Source: an uncultured Victivallales bacterium | Lineage (GTDB): Bacteria > Verrucomicrobiota > Lentisphaeria > Oligosphaerales > JAFGRS01 | Reading direction: 5' to 3' | Assembly: GCA_903834675.1 (NCBI GenBank) | Contig: CAILKC010000228.1 | Coordinates: forward strand, 1-18,049 | Length of the DNA: 18,049 nucleotides | In this document: positions 1 to 7,953 of the stretch, in pieces | How the letters are laid out: each line of letters begins with the position of its first letter | How positions within the stretch are numbered: position 1 is the first letter of the stretch | Made by a program: the position numbers and the translations under genes | The notes under the pieces: generated by a model | What the model was told of the DNA's origin: nothing | What the model saw: only the letters and a program-made list of their open reading frames with translations | Database searches by the model: none

Positions 1-580
1 CATCCTGGCGGCGATGCTGCTGCCGGCCCTGGCCAAGGCTCGGGACAAGGCCCGCACCATCTCCTGCATGAGCAACGTCAAGCAGATCGGCCTGGCCATC
101 CTCATGTACAACGATGACAACAAGGACCGCATGGTGCCGGCCGCGATGTACAACCCGTTCCCCAATTACTGGACCTGGCCTTACCTGGTCACGTCCTACG
201 TCGGCGACGTGAAGGTCCAGACCTGTCCCGCGGACGCGACCCGTGGCTATACGGGGATCACCAACGCCAGCCAGCAGCAGGGCTACGGGTTCTCGCGCGT
301 GATCAGTGAGCTCGACGTGGCCCAGATCGTCAAGCCCTCGACCTGCATCATGGTCGGCGATGCCGGCATCTTGACCAACGGCAATCCGTACTACCTCATT
401 GACTGGAACGTGGACCAGACCGACAATGCCGTTCCTCCGGACTGCAAACGCCACAACCTCGGCGCCAACCTCGTCTTCTGCGATGGCCACGGCGAGTGGC
501 AGTCCATGGGCAAGTACTCGACCTGGGACAACAGCATCGGCGCTCTGGCTCCGCTCCCGAATCTCTGGCTGCCGAACTGA
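1..580 (+). CDS. Type II secretion pseudopilin-like protein (prepilin N-terminus, H-X9-DG ending), 5' truncated
   Basis: The frame is open from base 2 and stops with TGA at 578-580, so the gene begins before the window. The first visible residues (ILAAMLLPALAKARDKAR) are the end of a prepilin-type hydrophobic helix and its charged continuation. The usual GFTLIE processing site would lie just upstream. Next comes a segment beginning SCMSNVKQIGLA, common in pseudopilin-like proteins of planctomycete/lentisphaere/armatimonad-type genomes. Near the end a His is followed nine residues later by Asp-Gly (RHNLGANLVFCDGH), the H-X9-DG signature of this family. Expected role, from the family: a membrane-anchored pseudopilin or surface protein, often present in many copies per genome. 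Substrate and partner are unknown. No clear terminator follows. Confidence 0.85.
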   Translation, partial: ILAAMLLPALAKARDKARTISCMSNVKQIGLAILMYNDDNKDRMVPAAMYNPFPNYWTWPYLVTSYVGDVKVQTCPADATRGYTGITNASQQQGYGFSRVISELDVAQIVKPSTCIMVGDAGILTNGNPYYLIDWNVDQTDNAVPPDCKRHNLGANLVFCDGHGEWQSMGKYSTWDNSIGALAPLPNLWLPN

Positions 581-637
581 GCCCCGAGGGCGACAGTCCG
601 TTCGTCCGTCAGCCCCCACCTCGGCCACGTCTCCGCG

Positions 638-898
638 CTAACCTGACGCGCTCTGCACATCCCGCGCAGCGCTTTCTGTGCTGGCGTCCGTCTCGCAACA
701 GTCGACGACGGACAGCCGCAGCGTTAGCTCGTACATCCCCGCCCTGGTATCGATGATTCCAGGCGGAGCGGTCTTCCGATCGATCGTCCCACCAACTGGC
801 GGCAGGCTCTCGGGACCTGGGTTAAAGCCGACCGTGATCCAGGTGACTTTCAGCCCATCGTTACAGCGGCGCAGTTCCTTGGCAATCTCGTCGAGCAC
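638..898 (-). CDS. Weak hypothetical ORF (86 codons), possible gene fragment
   Basis: A minus-strand ORF with a GTG start at 898 lies just inside an upstream in-frame TGA (902-904) and ends in TAG. It is the only candidate in the 470-base gap between the pseudopilin and the ATPase gene. The codons lean to G/C in third position (about 70 per cent by hand count). The composition is protein-like: a mixed alpha/beta start (LDEIAKELRRCNDGLKVTW) and a strand-like stretch (MYELTLRLSVVDCC). I recognise no family, and no convincing ribosome binding site precedes the GTG. It could be a decayed fragment or chance. Confidence 0.28.
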   Translation of the reverse strand: MLDEIAKELRRCNDGLKVTWITVGFNPGPESLPPVGGTIDRKTAPPGIIDTRAGMYELTLRLSVVDCCETDASTESAARDVQSASG

Positions 899-982
899 GG
901 GTCAGCGGGAGCCCGTGCCACCGGCGCCGCCGAATTGGGGTGACGGGGGTGGGGGGAAGTGGCCCGGCCACGGTTGAGGAGG

Positions 983-1011
983 TTGCGACCCGCTTGGCTT
1001 TGCTGTATATT
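983..1011 (+). promoter_or_regulatory. Predicted sigma70-type promoter for the AAA_14 gene
   Basis: TTGCGA (983-988) and TATATT (1006-1011) are separated by 17 bases, which fits a housekeeping promoter. Transcription would begin near 1018, about 40 bases before the chosen ATG. The AT-rich patch stands out from its GC-rich surroundings. A similar TTGCCG-17-TATATT arrangement precedes the methyltransferase gene on the other strand. Confidence 0.5.
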
Positions 1012-1056
1012 TGAGGATTGAACCCATAAAAATGCCAAAACGGGCAGGGCATGCGT

Positions 1057-2286
1057 ATGGACTACCACCCGCGGATCATCGAGTCCAAGCTGGCGGAGCT
1101 GGTGCGTCACTTTCCGGTTGTGACGGTTACCGGCGCGCGCCAGACCGGCAAGTCCACCCTTATTCAGCACCTTTTCGGTGCCTCTCATCGGACGGTCGTT
1201 TTCGATCCTCACCTTGACCTGGCGGGGGCGCGTCAGGATCCAGACTTCTTCCTGCAGAACCATCCGCCTCCCCTGTTTCTGGACGAGGTGCAGTACGCCC
1301 CGGAGCTCTTGGGTGCCATCAAGCGCAAAGTGGACCAGGACGGGCAGAACGGGCAGTACATTCTGAGCGGGTCCCAGCACCTGGCGGTGACCAAGGGGGT
1401 GGTGGAGTCCCTGGCCGGGCGCAGCGCCGTGGTTCAGCTTCACCCTTTGTGCTGGCGCGAGCTGCAGAAGGAGACGGCCCGCCCGGCTTTCCTGCGTTCC
1501 TGGCTGGCCGACGAGCGACCCCAGCTCAGCGCCCTTCCCGAGCCGACCATTCCTGTCACCCGTCTGATCTGGCGCGGCATGCACCCGCGGCTCATCGAGC
1601 TGCCCGACCCCACGACCCGTGCTTACTGGGAGTCCTATCTACAAACCTACGTCGAGCGCGATATCCGCAGCGTTGCCGACGTGGGGTCGCTGCAGACCTT
1701 TGGCCGTTTCATCTCCCTGCTGGCTGCGCACACGGCCTCCGAGGTGAACCAGAACCAACTGGGACGCGAACTCGGGGTGGACCGAACCACCGCCGTGCGC
1801 TGGACCGAGGTGGCCGAGGCCACCTTCCAGTGGATCAGCGTCCCGGCGTACTCGCGCAACGCGGGCAAGCGCATCGCGGGCCGACGCAAGGGCTTCTTCA
1901 CCGACGCCGGGTTCGTCTGCCACCTCCAGCGCATTCCGTCCCCGGAGGCCCTCCCCGGCCACCCGCTCTTCGGCGCGCTGTTTGAGTCATGGGTGGTCAT
2001 GGAGATCCTCAAGTCGTTCCAGGAATGGCCGGTGGCGCCCGCGCTCTGGCACTACCGGACCTACGCGGGGGCAGAGGTAGACGTGATCCTCGAGTACAAC
2101 GGCCGCTTGTTTCCAATCGAGATCAAGGCGACCGCCGCGCCTGCGCCGCGCGACCTTGCCGGGATCCAGTCCTTCCGGGAGTGTTTCCCGCGTGCGGCGA
2201 TTGGGCCGGGTCTGCTCGTGTGTGCTGTCGCCGAACCGCGTCAGCTTCCTGGCGAGGTTCTGGCCATTCCCTGGTGGGCCCTGTAG
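1057..2286 (+). CDS. AAA_14 / DUF4143 family ATPase
   Basis: A 409-residue P-loop protein of the AAA_14-DUF4143 type; numbering here is from the ATG at 1051. The Walker A is GARQTGKST (28-36), the Walker B LFLDEVQ (75-81), and a sensor-like YILSGSQ lies at 103-109. The C-terminal DUF4143 part (about 190-411) contains a nuclease-like D...ExK pattern: D344 in GAEVDVILE, then E357 and K359 in PIEIKA. ATG 1057 is preferred because AGGG then sits seven bases upstream, whereas it touches ATG 1051. The N-terminus MDYHPRIIESKL is also typical of the family. The cellular role of these common orphan ATPases is poorly defined; links to mobile DNA or toxin-antitoxin-like behaviour have been suggested. 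Here it is a single gene with its own promoter, convergent with the minus-strand block. Confidence 0.88.
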   Translation: MDYHPRIIESKLAELVRHFPVVTVTGARQTGKSTLIQHLFGASHRTVVFDPHLDLAGARQDPDFFLQNHPPPLFLDEVQYAPELLGAIKRKVDQDGQNGQYILSGSQHLAVTKGVVESLAGRSAVVQLHPLCWRELQKETARPAFLRSWLADERPQLSALPEPTIPVTRLIWRGMHPRLIELPDPTTRAYWESYLQTYVERDIRSVADVGSLQTFGRFISLLAAHTASEVNQNQLGRELGVDRTTAVRWTEVAEATFQWISVPAYSRNAGKRIAGRRKGFFTDAGFVCHLQRIPSPEALPGHPLFGALFESWVVMEILKSFQEWPVAPALWHYRTYAGAEVDVILEYNGRLFPIEIKATAAPAPRDLAGIQSFRECFPRAAIGPGLLVCAVAEPRQLPGEVLAIPWWAL

Positions 2287-2360
2287 TACCGCCAGCGGTG
2301 AGTGCGGCGGCGGGGTGGGGGCAGGGGCTTCCGCGTGGTCCCCAGCCAGACCCCCGTGCC

Positions 2361-3416
2361 CTACTTCAGCGCGCGGTCGATGAAGCGGTAGGCTTGTTCG
2401 CGGGTCTCGGGCGGGAAGTCGTGGCCGCAGTCCGGGTGCATGGCGGCGAGCTGGTCGGCGGCCTGCTGCAGCGCATAGACCGGCGCGGCCGCCTTCAGGC
2501 AATCCTTCACCCCTGAGATCTCGAAGTTGCTGTCCCCCAACGGCGCATTGACGAACACGGCCCGCGGCGCGATGGCACCCAGGATTTCGCTGAAGTCGAA
2601 AGGCATCTCCCGGGCGCTGACGTGGTAGACCGAGGCGATGCGCGGCATGTAGCCCTTGTGCGACCAGCCGGTCAGATCCCCGCCCATGTACTTCGCGAAC
2701 GAGTTGAAGCCGCAACTGCTCACGGCGACCTTGACGCGCTCGTCGAAGGCGGCCAGGTACAGGGTGTTGTGCCCGCCCAGCGAGTGCCCGATGCAGCCGA
2801 GGCGTGAGGCGTCGACCTCGGGGAGGGACTGCAGCAGGTCAAGGGCGCGGGCGTGGTTCCAGATGCCCTTCATGGTGGCGCTGACATAGCCCCGGGCATA
2901 CGGGTCGCAGACGTAATCGCCGAAGTTGGGATAATCGGGGACCAGGGTGACGTAGCCGCGCTCGGCCAGTTCGCGGGCGTAGTGCAGATTGTCCAGGCCT
3001 CCCAGCCCAGCCGGCTCGCCTTTGCCGATGCTGGTCGTCTGGTGCAGGCAGAGCATCGCCGGCATCTTCCCGGTGATCAGGGTCGGCAGGAACAGGTAGG
3101 CGGGCACACGATCATCAGCCTCGGTGGCGAAGGTGAGACGACGGCGCCTGAAGGTGGCCTCGCGGACCTCTTCGCTCACCTGAACGTCAAGGGGCACGCG
3201 CTGCGATGCGGGGGGCAAGGGCCCCATGACCAGCTCCAGGTTGGCCAGGATGTGGCGGCGGCGCTGTTGCCAATCAGCCAGCGTCCGTACGGGCTGCTCT
3301 TGCCCGCGCCCGTCGCGGTAGACCATCACGTTCAGCTTGTCGGCGTAGAAAGGCGCCGGCTGGGCGGGCTGTCCTGCCTGCCCCATGGCTAGCACGATGG
3401 CAACGAGATCGAGCAT
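2361..3416 (-). CDS. Secreted alpha/beta hydrolase (acetyl-esterase / dienelactone-hydrolase-like)
   Basis: A 351-residue protein starting at ATG 3416 with GGGAG upstream. The first ~20 residues (LDLVAIVLAMGQAGQPAQPA) look like a short signal peptide. The alpha/beta-hydrolase core has the nucleophile elbow GHSLGG (Ser212), a late His332 in PDCGHDFP, and a candidate acid Asp295 in APLGDSNFE. The segment AYLFLP...GKMPAMLCLHQT (106-127) is the strand and oxyanion-hole region seen in large esterases related to acetylxylan esterases and S9-like hydrolases. It is the last gene of the minus-strand sugar block, 132 bases after the permease gene and separated from it by a 9-bp tandem repeat. Likely role (inference): removal of acyl groups from a glycan outside the cytoplasm. 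Substrate is unknown. Confidence 0.82.
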   Translation of the reverse strand: MLDLVAIVLAMGQAGQPAQPAPFYADKLNVMVYRDGRGQEQPVRTLADWQQRRRHILANLELVMGPLPPASQRVPLDVQVSEEVREATFRRRRLTFATEADDRVPAYLFLPTLITGKMPAMLCLHQTTSIGKGEPAGLGGLDNLHYARELAERGYVTLVPDYPNFGDYVCDPYARGYVSATMKGIWNHARALDLLQSLPEVDASRLGCIGHSLGGHNTLYLAAFDERVKVAVSSCGFNSFAKYMGGDLTGWSHKGYMPRIASVYHVSAREMPFDFSEILGAIAPRAVFVNAPLGDSNFEISGVKDCLKAAAPVYALQQAADQLAAMHPDCGHDFPPETREQAYRFIDRALK

Positions 3417-3464
3417 GGGGGTCTCCCGGGACCGGTGGTCCGCCGCGGCGGGCGTCTGCAAGAC

Positions 3465-3509
3465 CTGGACTACCTGGACGGACTGGACTACCTGGACAGG
3501 CTGAACGGA
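3465..3509. repeat. 9-bp tandem repeat (CTGGACNNN), five units
   Basis: Five consecutive 9-base units: CTGGACTAC, CTGGACGGA, CTGGACTAC, CTGGACAGG, CTGAACGGA, followed by a partial CTGG. On the minus strand this reads as GTCCAG-type repeats between the permease stop (3549) and the hydrolase start (3416). It is not translated in either flanking gene. Function is unknown; it could be a spacer, a protein-binding array or simple slippage. Confidence 0.75.
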
Positions 3510-3548
3510 CTGGCCGCCTCGCCGTTTCGCCGCCTTGCCGCTCCCCGG

Positions 3549-5198
3549 TCATCCTTTAATCCCGGTCAGGGTCACGCCCTGAATGAAGTACTTCTGGGCC
3601 ACGAAGAAGATGGCGATCACGGGCAGGGTCATGAGCAGGCTGGCGGCCATGGTCAGGGCCGGGTTGTTGCCCACCTGGACAGAGAAGGCGTAGAGGCCGA
3701 AGGCGAGCGGGTACAGGCGCTGGTCCGCGACGTAGACGAGCGGCCCCATGAAGTCATTCCAGGTGCCCATGAAGGTGAAGATGGCGATGGCGGCGAGGCT
3801 GGGTTTGATCAGCGGCAGGATGATGTGCCAGTAGATGCGCAGGTAGCCGCAGCCGTCGATCAGCGCCGCGTCTTCCAGGTCGCGGGGAATGGAGCGCATG
3901 AACTGGCGCAGCAGGAAGATGAAGAAGGCGTTGCCGAAGGCGCTGCCCAGCCAGAGCGGCGTCAGCGTGTCGTAGGCCCCGAGGTGCTTCCAGATCAGGA
4001 AGTGCGGGATCATGGTGACCTGTCCGGGGATCATCAGGGTGGCCAGCATCAGCAGGAAGCAGACATCGCGTCCAGGCCAGTTCAGCCGGGCGAAAGCGAA
4101 GGCGATGAGGGAGCAGGCGAACACGGTAAGCACGACGTTGGCCACGACCAGGAAGAGGCTGGTGCGGACATAGTGCCAGAAGGGGATATGGTCGAGGACA
4201 CGGTCGTAGTTGAGGCGGATCTTGCTGATCCAGGCCTTGAGCGGCGTGCTCCGGTGCAGCCGCAGCGTCAGCCGCAGGCGACCGGGTTCGTTGAAGGCGC
4301 CGACGGCGTCCTTCGCCTGGTTGAGCAGCACCCAGGTCTTGATCTTGGTCGAGGTATCGTCGGCGCTGGGGAATTGCCAGGTGATCAGGGTCCAGTTGAA
4401 GTTGGCCATGGGCACCCGGCGTTGGGCCACATAGCGTCGGCCGTTCATCTCGAGGCCGAGCTCCAGCTCGTGCCAGGTGTCATCGGGCTTGAGGTAGAGC
4501 TGCACGCGTTGCAGGCCCGCCGGGTCGAAGCCGGCATCGTAGGCGCCTTCGAGGGTGACCTCCGAGCCCTGGCTGAAGTCGTAGTTCACCGAGGCATACT
4601 GCAGTGACTTCTCCTGCTGATCAATCAACCGGGCCACGGCGGGGGTGCGGTTATCCCAGCGGGCGCTGAACGGCCGCTCGGCCCCCAGCACGGTCTCGGT
4701 CAGCGCCTGGCTACGGACCCGCAACTGGCCGAGGCACAGGCGCCGATGCACCGAGGTCACGACGTCGGTCACCATGCGGTCGTTGACGATGTTGCCGAGG
4801 CGGGCTTGGAAGGCGGTGTTGTCAGCCCATTCCGAGGCTTTCAGAATGTGAGAGAGGCGGTCGTAGAGCCCGCGCACCACGCTGGCCTGTACTGCCGCCG
4901 GATCCAGGTCGGCCGGCAGCGGCGGCAGCGGGTGCGCCCGCAGCACCTCCACCAGCGCGGCCGTCTTGACCGGGTCGAGAACGGCGTCGGGGTTGCCGTA
5001 GAAGGCAGTGTCGATGTAGGGGCTCTGCAGGCGCGGCCGCGGTGCCTCGGGGAAAAAGCGCAGGCCGCCCGCAAAGAGCTCGCGGTCGACCTTGAGGCTG
5101 GTGCCGACCATCCAGACGAAGGGCAGCGAGAAGAACCCCGCGCCGAGGAGCAGCAGCGCATAGGTAAGCAGGCGCGTGGAGCGCGATCCCTCCTGCAT
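3549..5198 (-). CDS. ABC sugar transporter permease (MalG/CUT1 type) with a large insert after TM1
   Basis: A 549-residue inner-membrane permease. TM1 is at about 11-30 (LTYALLLLGAGFFSLPFVWM). The rest of the permease core (about 345-535) has the ABC-contacting EAA-type loop EDAALIDGCGYLRIYW near 442-457. Ordinary MalG proteins are under 300 residues. Here about 300 extra residues (about 38-340) sit between TM1 and TM2, on the outer face. The second half of that insert is strand-rich (for example TWHELELGLEMNGRRYV), resembling a jelly-roll or carbohydrate-binding fold. The start is uncertain. ATG 5198 has AAAGG 12 bases upstream. ATG 5210 directly abuts GAAAGG. It follows the binding-protein/permease fusion by a few tens of bases and clearly belongs to the same transporter. 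Confidence 0.9.
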   Translation of the reverse strand: MQEGSRSTRLLTYALLLLGAGFFSLPFVWMVGTSLKVDRELFAGGLRFFPEAPRPRLQSPYIDTAFYGNPDAVLDPVKTAALVEVLRAHPLPPLPADLDPAAVQASVVRGLYDRLSHILKASEWADNTAFQARLGNIVNDRMVTDVVTSVHRRLCLGQLRVRSQALTETVLGAERPFSARWDNRTPAVARLIDQQEKSLQYASVNYDFSQGSEVTLEGAYDAGFDPAGLQRVQLYLKPDDTWHELELGLEMNGRRYVAQRRVPMANFNWTLITWQFPSADDTSTKIKTWVLLNQAKDAVGAFNEPGRLRLTLRLHRSTPLKAWISKIRLNYDRVLDHIPFWHYVRTSLFLVVANVVLTVFACSLIAFAFARLNWPGRDVCFLLMLATLMIPGQVTMIPHFLIWKHLGAYDTLTPLWLGSAFGNAFFIFLLRQFMRSIPRDLEDAALIDGCGYLRIYWHIILPLIKPSLAAIAIFTFMGTWNDFMGPLVYVADQRLYPLAFGLYAFSVQVGNNPALTMAASLLMTLPVIAIFFVAQKYFIQGVTLTGIKG

Positions 5199-5235
5199 GG
5201 GCCAGACCATCCTTTCGGGCCGGGCAGCGGCCGAC

Positions 5236-7734
5236 TCAGGCCTCGTAGTACACCCAGCGTTTCGAGAGTTTGAGTTGCACGACGGTGACGCCCATGACCA
5301 GCACGAACAGCACCCAGGCCATGGCCGCCGCATAGCCCATGTGGCCATAGCGGAAGGCGTTGTTGAAGAGGTGGTAGACGTAGAACAGGGTCGAGTTGGC
5401 CGGCCCGCCCTCGGTCATGATGAAAGCCTGGCCGAAGACCTGGAAGGTGCCGATCAGGCCCATGACCAGGTTGAAGAAGATGTAGGGCGTGAGCTGGGGG
5501 AGGGTGATGCTGACGAAGCGCTGCCAGGCGTTGGCGCCATCGATGCTGGCGGCTTCGTAGAGCTCGCGGCTGATGCCTTTGAGTCCGGCCAGCCAGATGA
5601 TCATGCCGCCGCCCGAGCCCCACAAGCCCATCAGGATGATGGCCGGCTTGCTCCACTCGGGCGACTGCAGCCAGCGCGGACCCTCGACGCCGATCAGCCC
5701 CAGGGTGAGGTTGATGAGGCCGCCGCTGGGGTTGAACATCCAGATCCAGAGGATGCTCGCCGCCACCATGGGCACAATGGCCGGAAGATAGAAGAAGGTG
5801 CGCCAGACGGCCATGGCCCGGATGCTCAGGTTCAGCAACAGCGCGATCGCCAGACTCACTGCCAGGCCCAGCGGAATGCCCAGGACCATGAACAGGGTAT
5901 TGCGCAACGAGAGCGGGAAGAGCTTATCCTCGGTGAACATCCAGTGGTAGTTGTGCAGGCCGATGAAGGTGGGCGGGTTAAGGATGTCATAGTCGCAGAA
6001 GCTGATCAGCAGCGAGAAGAGCATCGGCCCGCCGCCGAAGATGATGAAGCCGATCAGCCACGGCGAAACACACAGCCAGCCGCTGCCCCACTGCTTGCGG
6101 AAGTAGCCCCCGCCCGCCCCCTCGACGACCGCCTCGCCCTTGGCCCCGCCCAGACGCAGCAGCCGCGCCACCCGGCGCCGCACCCCGAGGCGCGTGTCCC
6201 AGAGGTAGACCCCGACCGCAAAGGCCACGATGAGCACCCCGTAGGCCACGAAGAACCAGCTCCAGCGCAGCGGCCGTCCCGGCACCGGGTTCAGGATGCG
6301 GTCGAGGTCGCGCTGCACGATGGCGGTGCCTTCGTCAAGGGCCGCCTGCGGGGTCAGCTGGTGGTAGAGCGCCGTCTCCATGGCGATGACGTGGCGGTTC
6401 CACAGCAGTTGCCCAACCGGGGTCACGGGCCGGTACTTAGCCCCCGGTAGCAGGTCGTTGAATACGCGGCAGCCGTCTTTGAGGTTGCGCGGCACCTGCG
6501 GGTTGTCCTCGACGTACTTGCGGAAGCAGGCTTCGTTGAGATCGATCACCGGCAGTTGGCGCGGAATGAACAGCCGTCCCTGAGCCTCGGCAATCTCGCG
6601 CTCGCTCTCCATCCAGATCATCAGGGCGCGGTCGCTGCTCATGAAGCGAATGAACTCCCAGGCCGCGTCCTTGTGCTTGGCGGTGGCCGGGATGGCGTAG
6701 GCCCAGCCGCCGTTCCAGCTCACCGGCTTGCGGCCCTTGGCGATCTCGTGCTTCGGCAGGGGCGGCGGCGCCACCCCGACATCGAGGTTCTGCGCATAGG
6801 CCGCCAGGAAGGACATCTGCCACGAACCGTCGATCTTCATGGCGACCTTGCCCTGGATGAACGGATCGAGTTCACCGCCCTGGAAACCGGCCTGGAAGGC
6901 GCTGACGGCGTCGTAGCCGCCGAGGGCATCGTAGACCTCCACCATGTAGGTCAGTCCCTCGACCACCGCCGGGTCGTTCAGGGTGCAGCGCCGACCGTCT
7001 GCCGACATGAACTCGCCGCCGGCCATCCAACCGAACATGTACAGCCAACTGTTGCCGAACTGTGGCGCAAAGCCGATGGACGTGAGGCGCTTCTGACGGT
7101 CGAAGTCGGAGAGCTTGACAGCGTACTCCTTAAGCTCGTCCCAGTCGGCCGGCGGGCGCGCCTCGCCCTGGGCGTCGACCAGGCCGGCGCGGCGCAGCAG
7201 CTCGCGGTTGTAGAGCAGGGCCCGGTCGTCCACCGAGGTGGGGATGCCGTAGATCTTGCCGTTCTGCTTCGCCTCATCCCAGCAGGAGGCGTAGAAACGC
7301 TCGGCGCGCGGGGTGTCCGTCCGGCCCGCGGCCAGGTCGCGCTCGATGAACGAATCCAGCGGCACGAAGGCCCCGCGCGCGGCCCACTCAGCCACCGCAA
7401 AGCGGTCGAACCAGATCACGTCCGGAGGCGTGCCGCCGGCGACACTGATCAGGAAACGGGTCGGGTCGGCGACCTGGTTGCGGGCCGCGTTCTGGCCCGA
7501 GACGACGCGGTAGATAGGCCGCGCCGGATCGGCCGCGTGCGCCGCCTCGCTCTGGCGCTCGAACTCGCGCACCGCGTCGGCCATGGCGCCGCCGATGGGC
7601 CCGCCCGGGCCCATGTAGGCGATCTCGGTGACGCCCGCCTCAGCCCCGTCGGTGCGGAGTTCGCGGCGCGGGTACAGTGCCAGCAGGACCGCCAGGCACA
7701 GCACCAGTCCAGTCCAGACCTTCCACGTGGTCAC
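5236..7734 (-). CDS. Fusion of sugar-binding protein and MalF-type ABC permease
   Basis: One 832-residue chain does the job of two usual subunits. Residues 5-21 are a hydrophobic anchor (VWTGLVLCLAVLLALYP) with no lipobox. About 35-486 is an extracellular solute-binding domain of the family 1 (CUT1) type, with typical segments such as GGTPPDVIWFD and KVAMKIDGSWQM. A second TM lies at 490-512. The MalF-type permease occupies about 551-829, with the EAA loop EAASIDGANAWQRF near 727-740. The start is GTG 7734, set by AGGAG at 7743-7747 eight bases upstream; reading upstream to 7851 adds a non-homologous Arg/Ala-rich leader. It pairs with the next gene (MalG type) as an importer, probably for an oligosaccharide. 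No ATP-binding subunit is encoded in the window, so a shared MsmK-like ATPase is likely (inference). Confidence 0.92.
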   Translation of the reverse strand: MTTWKVWTGLVLCLAVLLALYPRRELRTDGAEAGVTEIAYMGPGGPIGGAMADAVREFERQSEAAHAADPARPIYRVVSGQNAARNQVADPTRFLISVAGGTPPDVIWFDRFAVAEWAARGAFVPLDSFIERDLAAGRTDTPRAERFYASCWDEAKQNGKIYGIPTSVDDRALLYNRELLRRAGLVDAQGEARPPADWDELKEYAVKLSDFDRQKRLTSIGFAPQFGNSWLYMFGWMAGGEFMSADGRRCTLNDPAVVEGLTYMVEVYDALGGYDAVSAFQAGFQGGELDPFIQGKVAMKIDGSWQMSFLAAYAQNLDVGVAPPPLPKHEIAKGRKPVSWNGGWAYAIPATAKHKDAAWEFIRFMSSDRALMIWMESEREIAEAQGRLFIPRQLPVIDLNEACFRKYVEDNPQVPRNLKDGCRVFNDLLPGAKYRPVTPVGQLLWNRHVIAMETALYHQLTPQAALDEGTAIVQRDLDRILNPVPGRPLRWSWFFVAYGVLIVAFAVGVYLWDTRLGVRRRVARLLRLGGAKGEAVVEGAGGGYFRKQWGSGWLCVSPWLIGFIIFGGGPMLFSLLISFCDYDILNPPTFIGLHNYHWMFTEDKLFPLSLRNTLFMVLGIPLGLAVSLAIALLLNLSIRAMAVWRTFFYLPAIVPMVAASILWIWMFNPSGGLINLTLGLIGVEGPRWLQSPEWSKPAIILMGLWGSGGGMIIWLAGLKGISRELYEAASIDGANAWQRFVSITLPQLTPYIFFNLVMGLIGTFQVFGQAFIMTEGGPANSTLFYVYHLFNNAFRYGHMGYAAAMAWVLFVLVMGVTVVQLKLSKRWVYYEA

Positions 7735-7742
7735 CGGGACAA

Positions 7743-7747
7743 CTCCT
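7743..7747 (-). promoter_or_regulatory. Ribosome binding site fixing the GTG start of the transporter fusion
   Basis: AGGAG on the minus strand lies eight bases before GTG 7734. No comparable site precedes the upstream ATG at 7851, and the hydrophobic anchor begins immediately after this GTG. Confidence 0.6.
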
Positions 7748-7953
7748 GGTTCGGCGGGCTTCTTGAGCTGGCATCCGGCGCACGCTCCTGCCCGTGTGGC
7801 GCTCACGATAGCCCGACAACCCCGCCCCAGCAACGCCCGGGGCTGCTTCATCCTCCGGCGCGCGGCCGACGGCTACGTTCTTGGAACGCCGAAAGCGCGC
7901 GGCGCTACCAGCCCCAGTGGAAGGCCCTGGATCTGGTTGGGATTCAGCTCCGG

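Noticed and set aside
959..971. GTGGCC-C-GGCCAC palindrome as a terminator
   Set aside because: There is no usable loop and no U-rich tail, and it sits just before a promoter-like site.
7876..7888. Palindrome CGTTC-TTG-GAACG upstream of the transporter fusion as an operator
   Set aside because: A 5-bp inverted repeat is expected many times by chance in 18 kb, and no second site or regulator gene is present.
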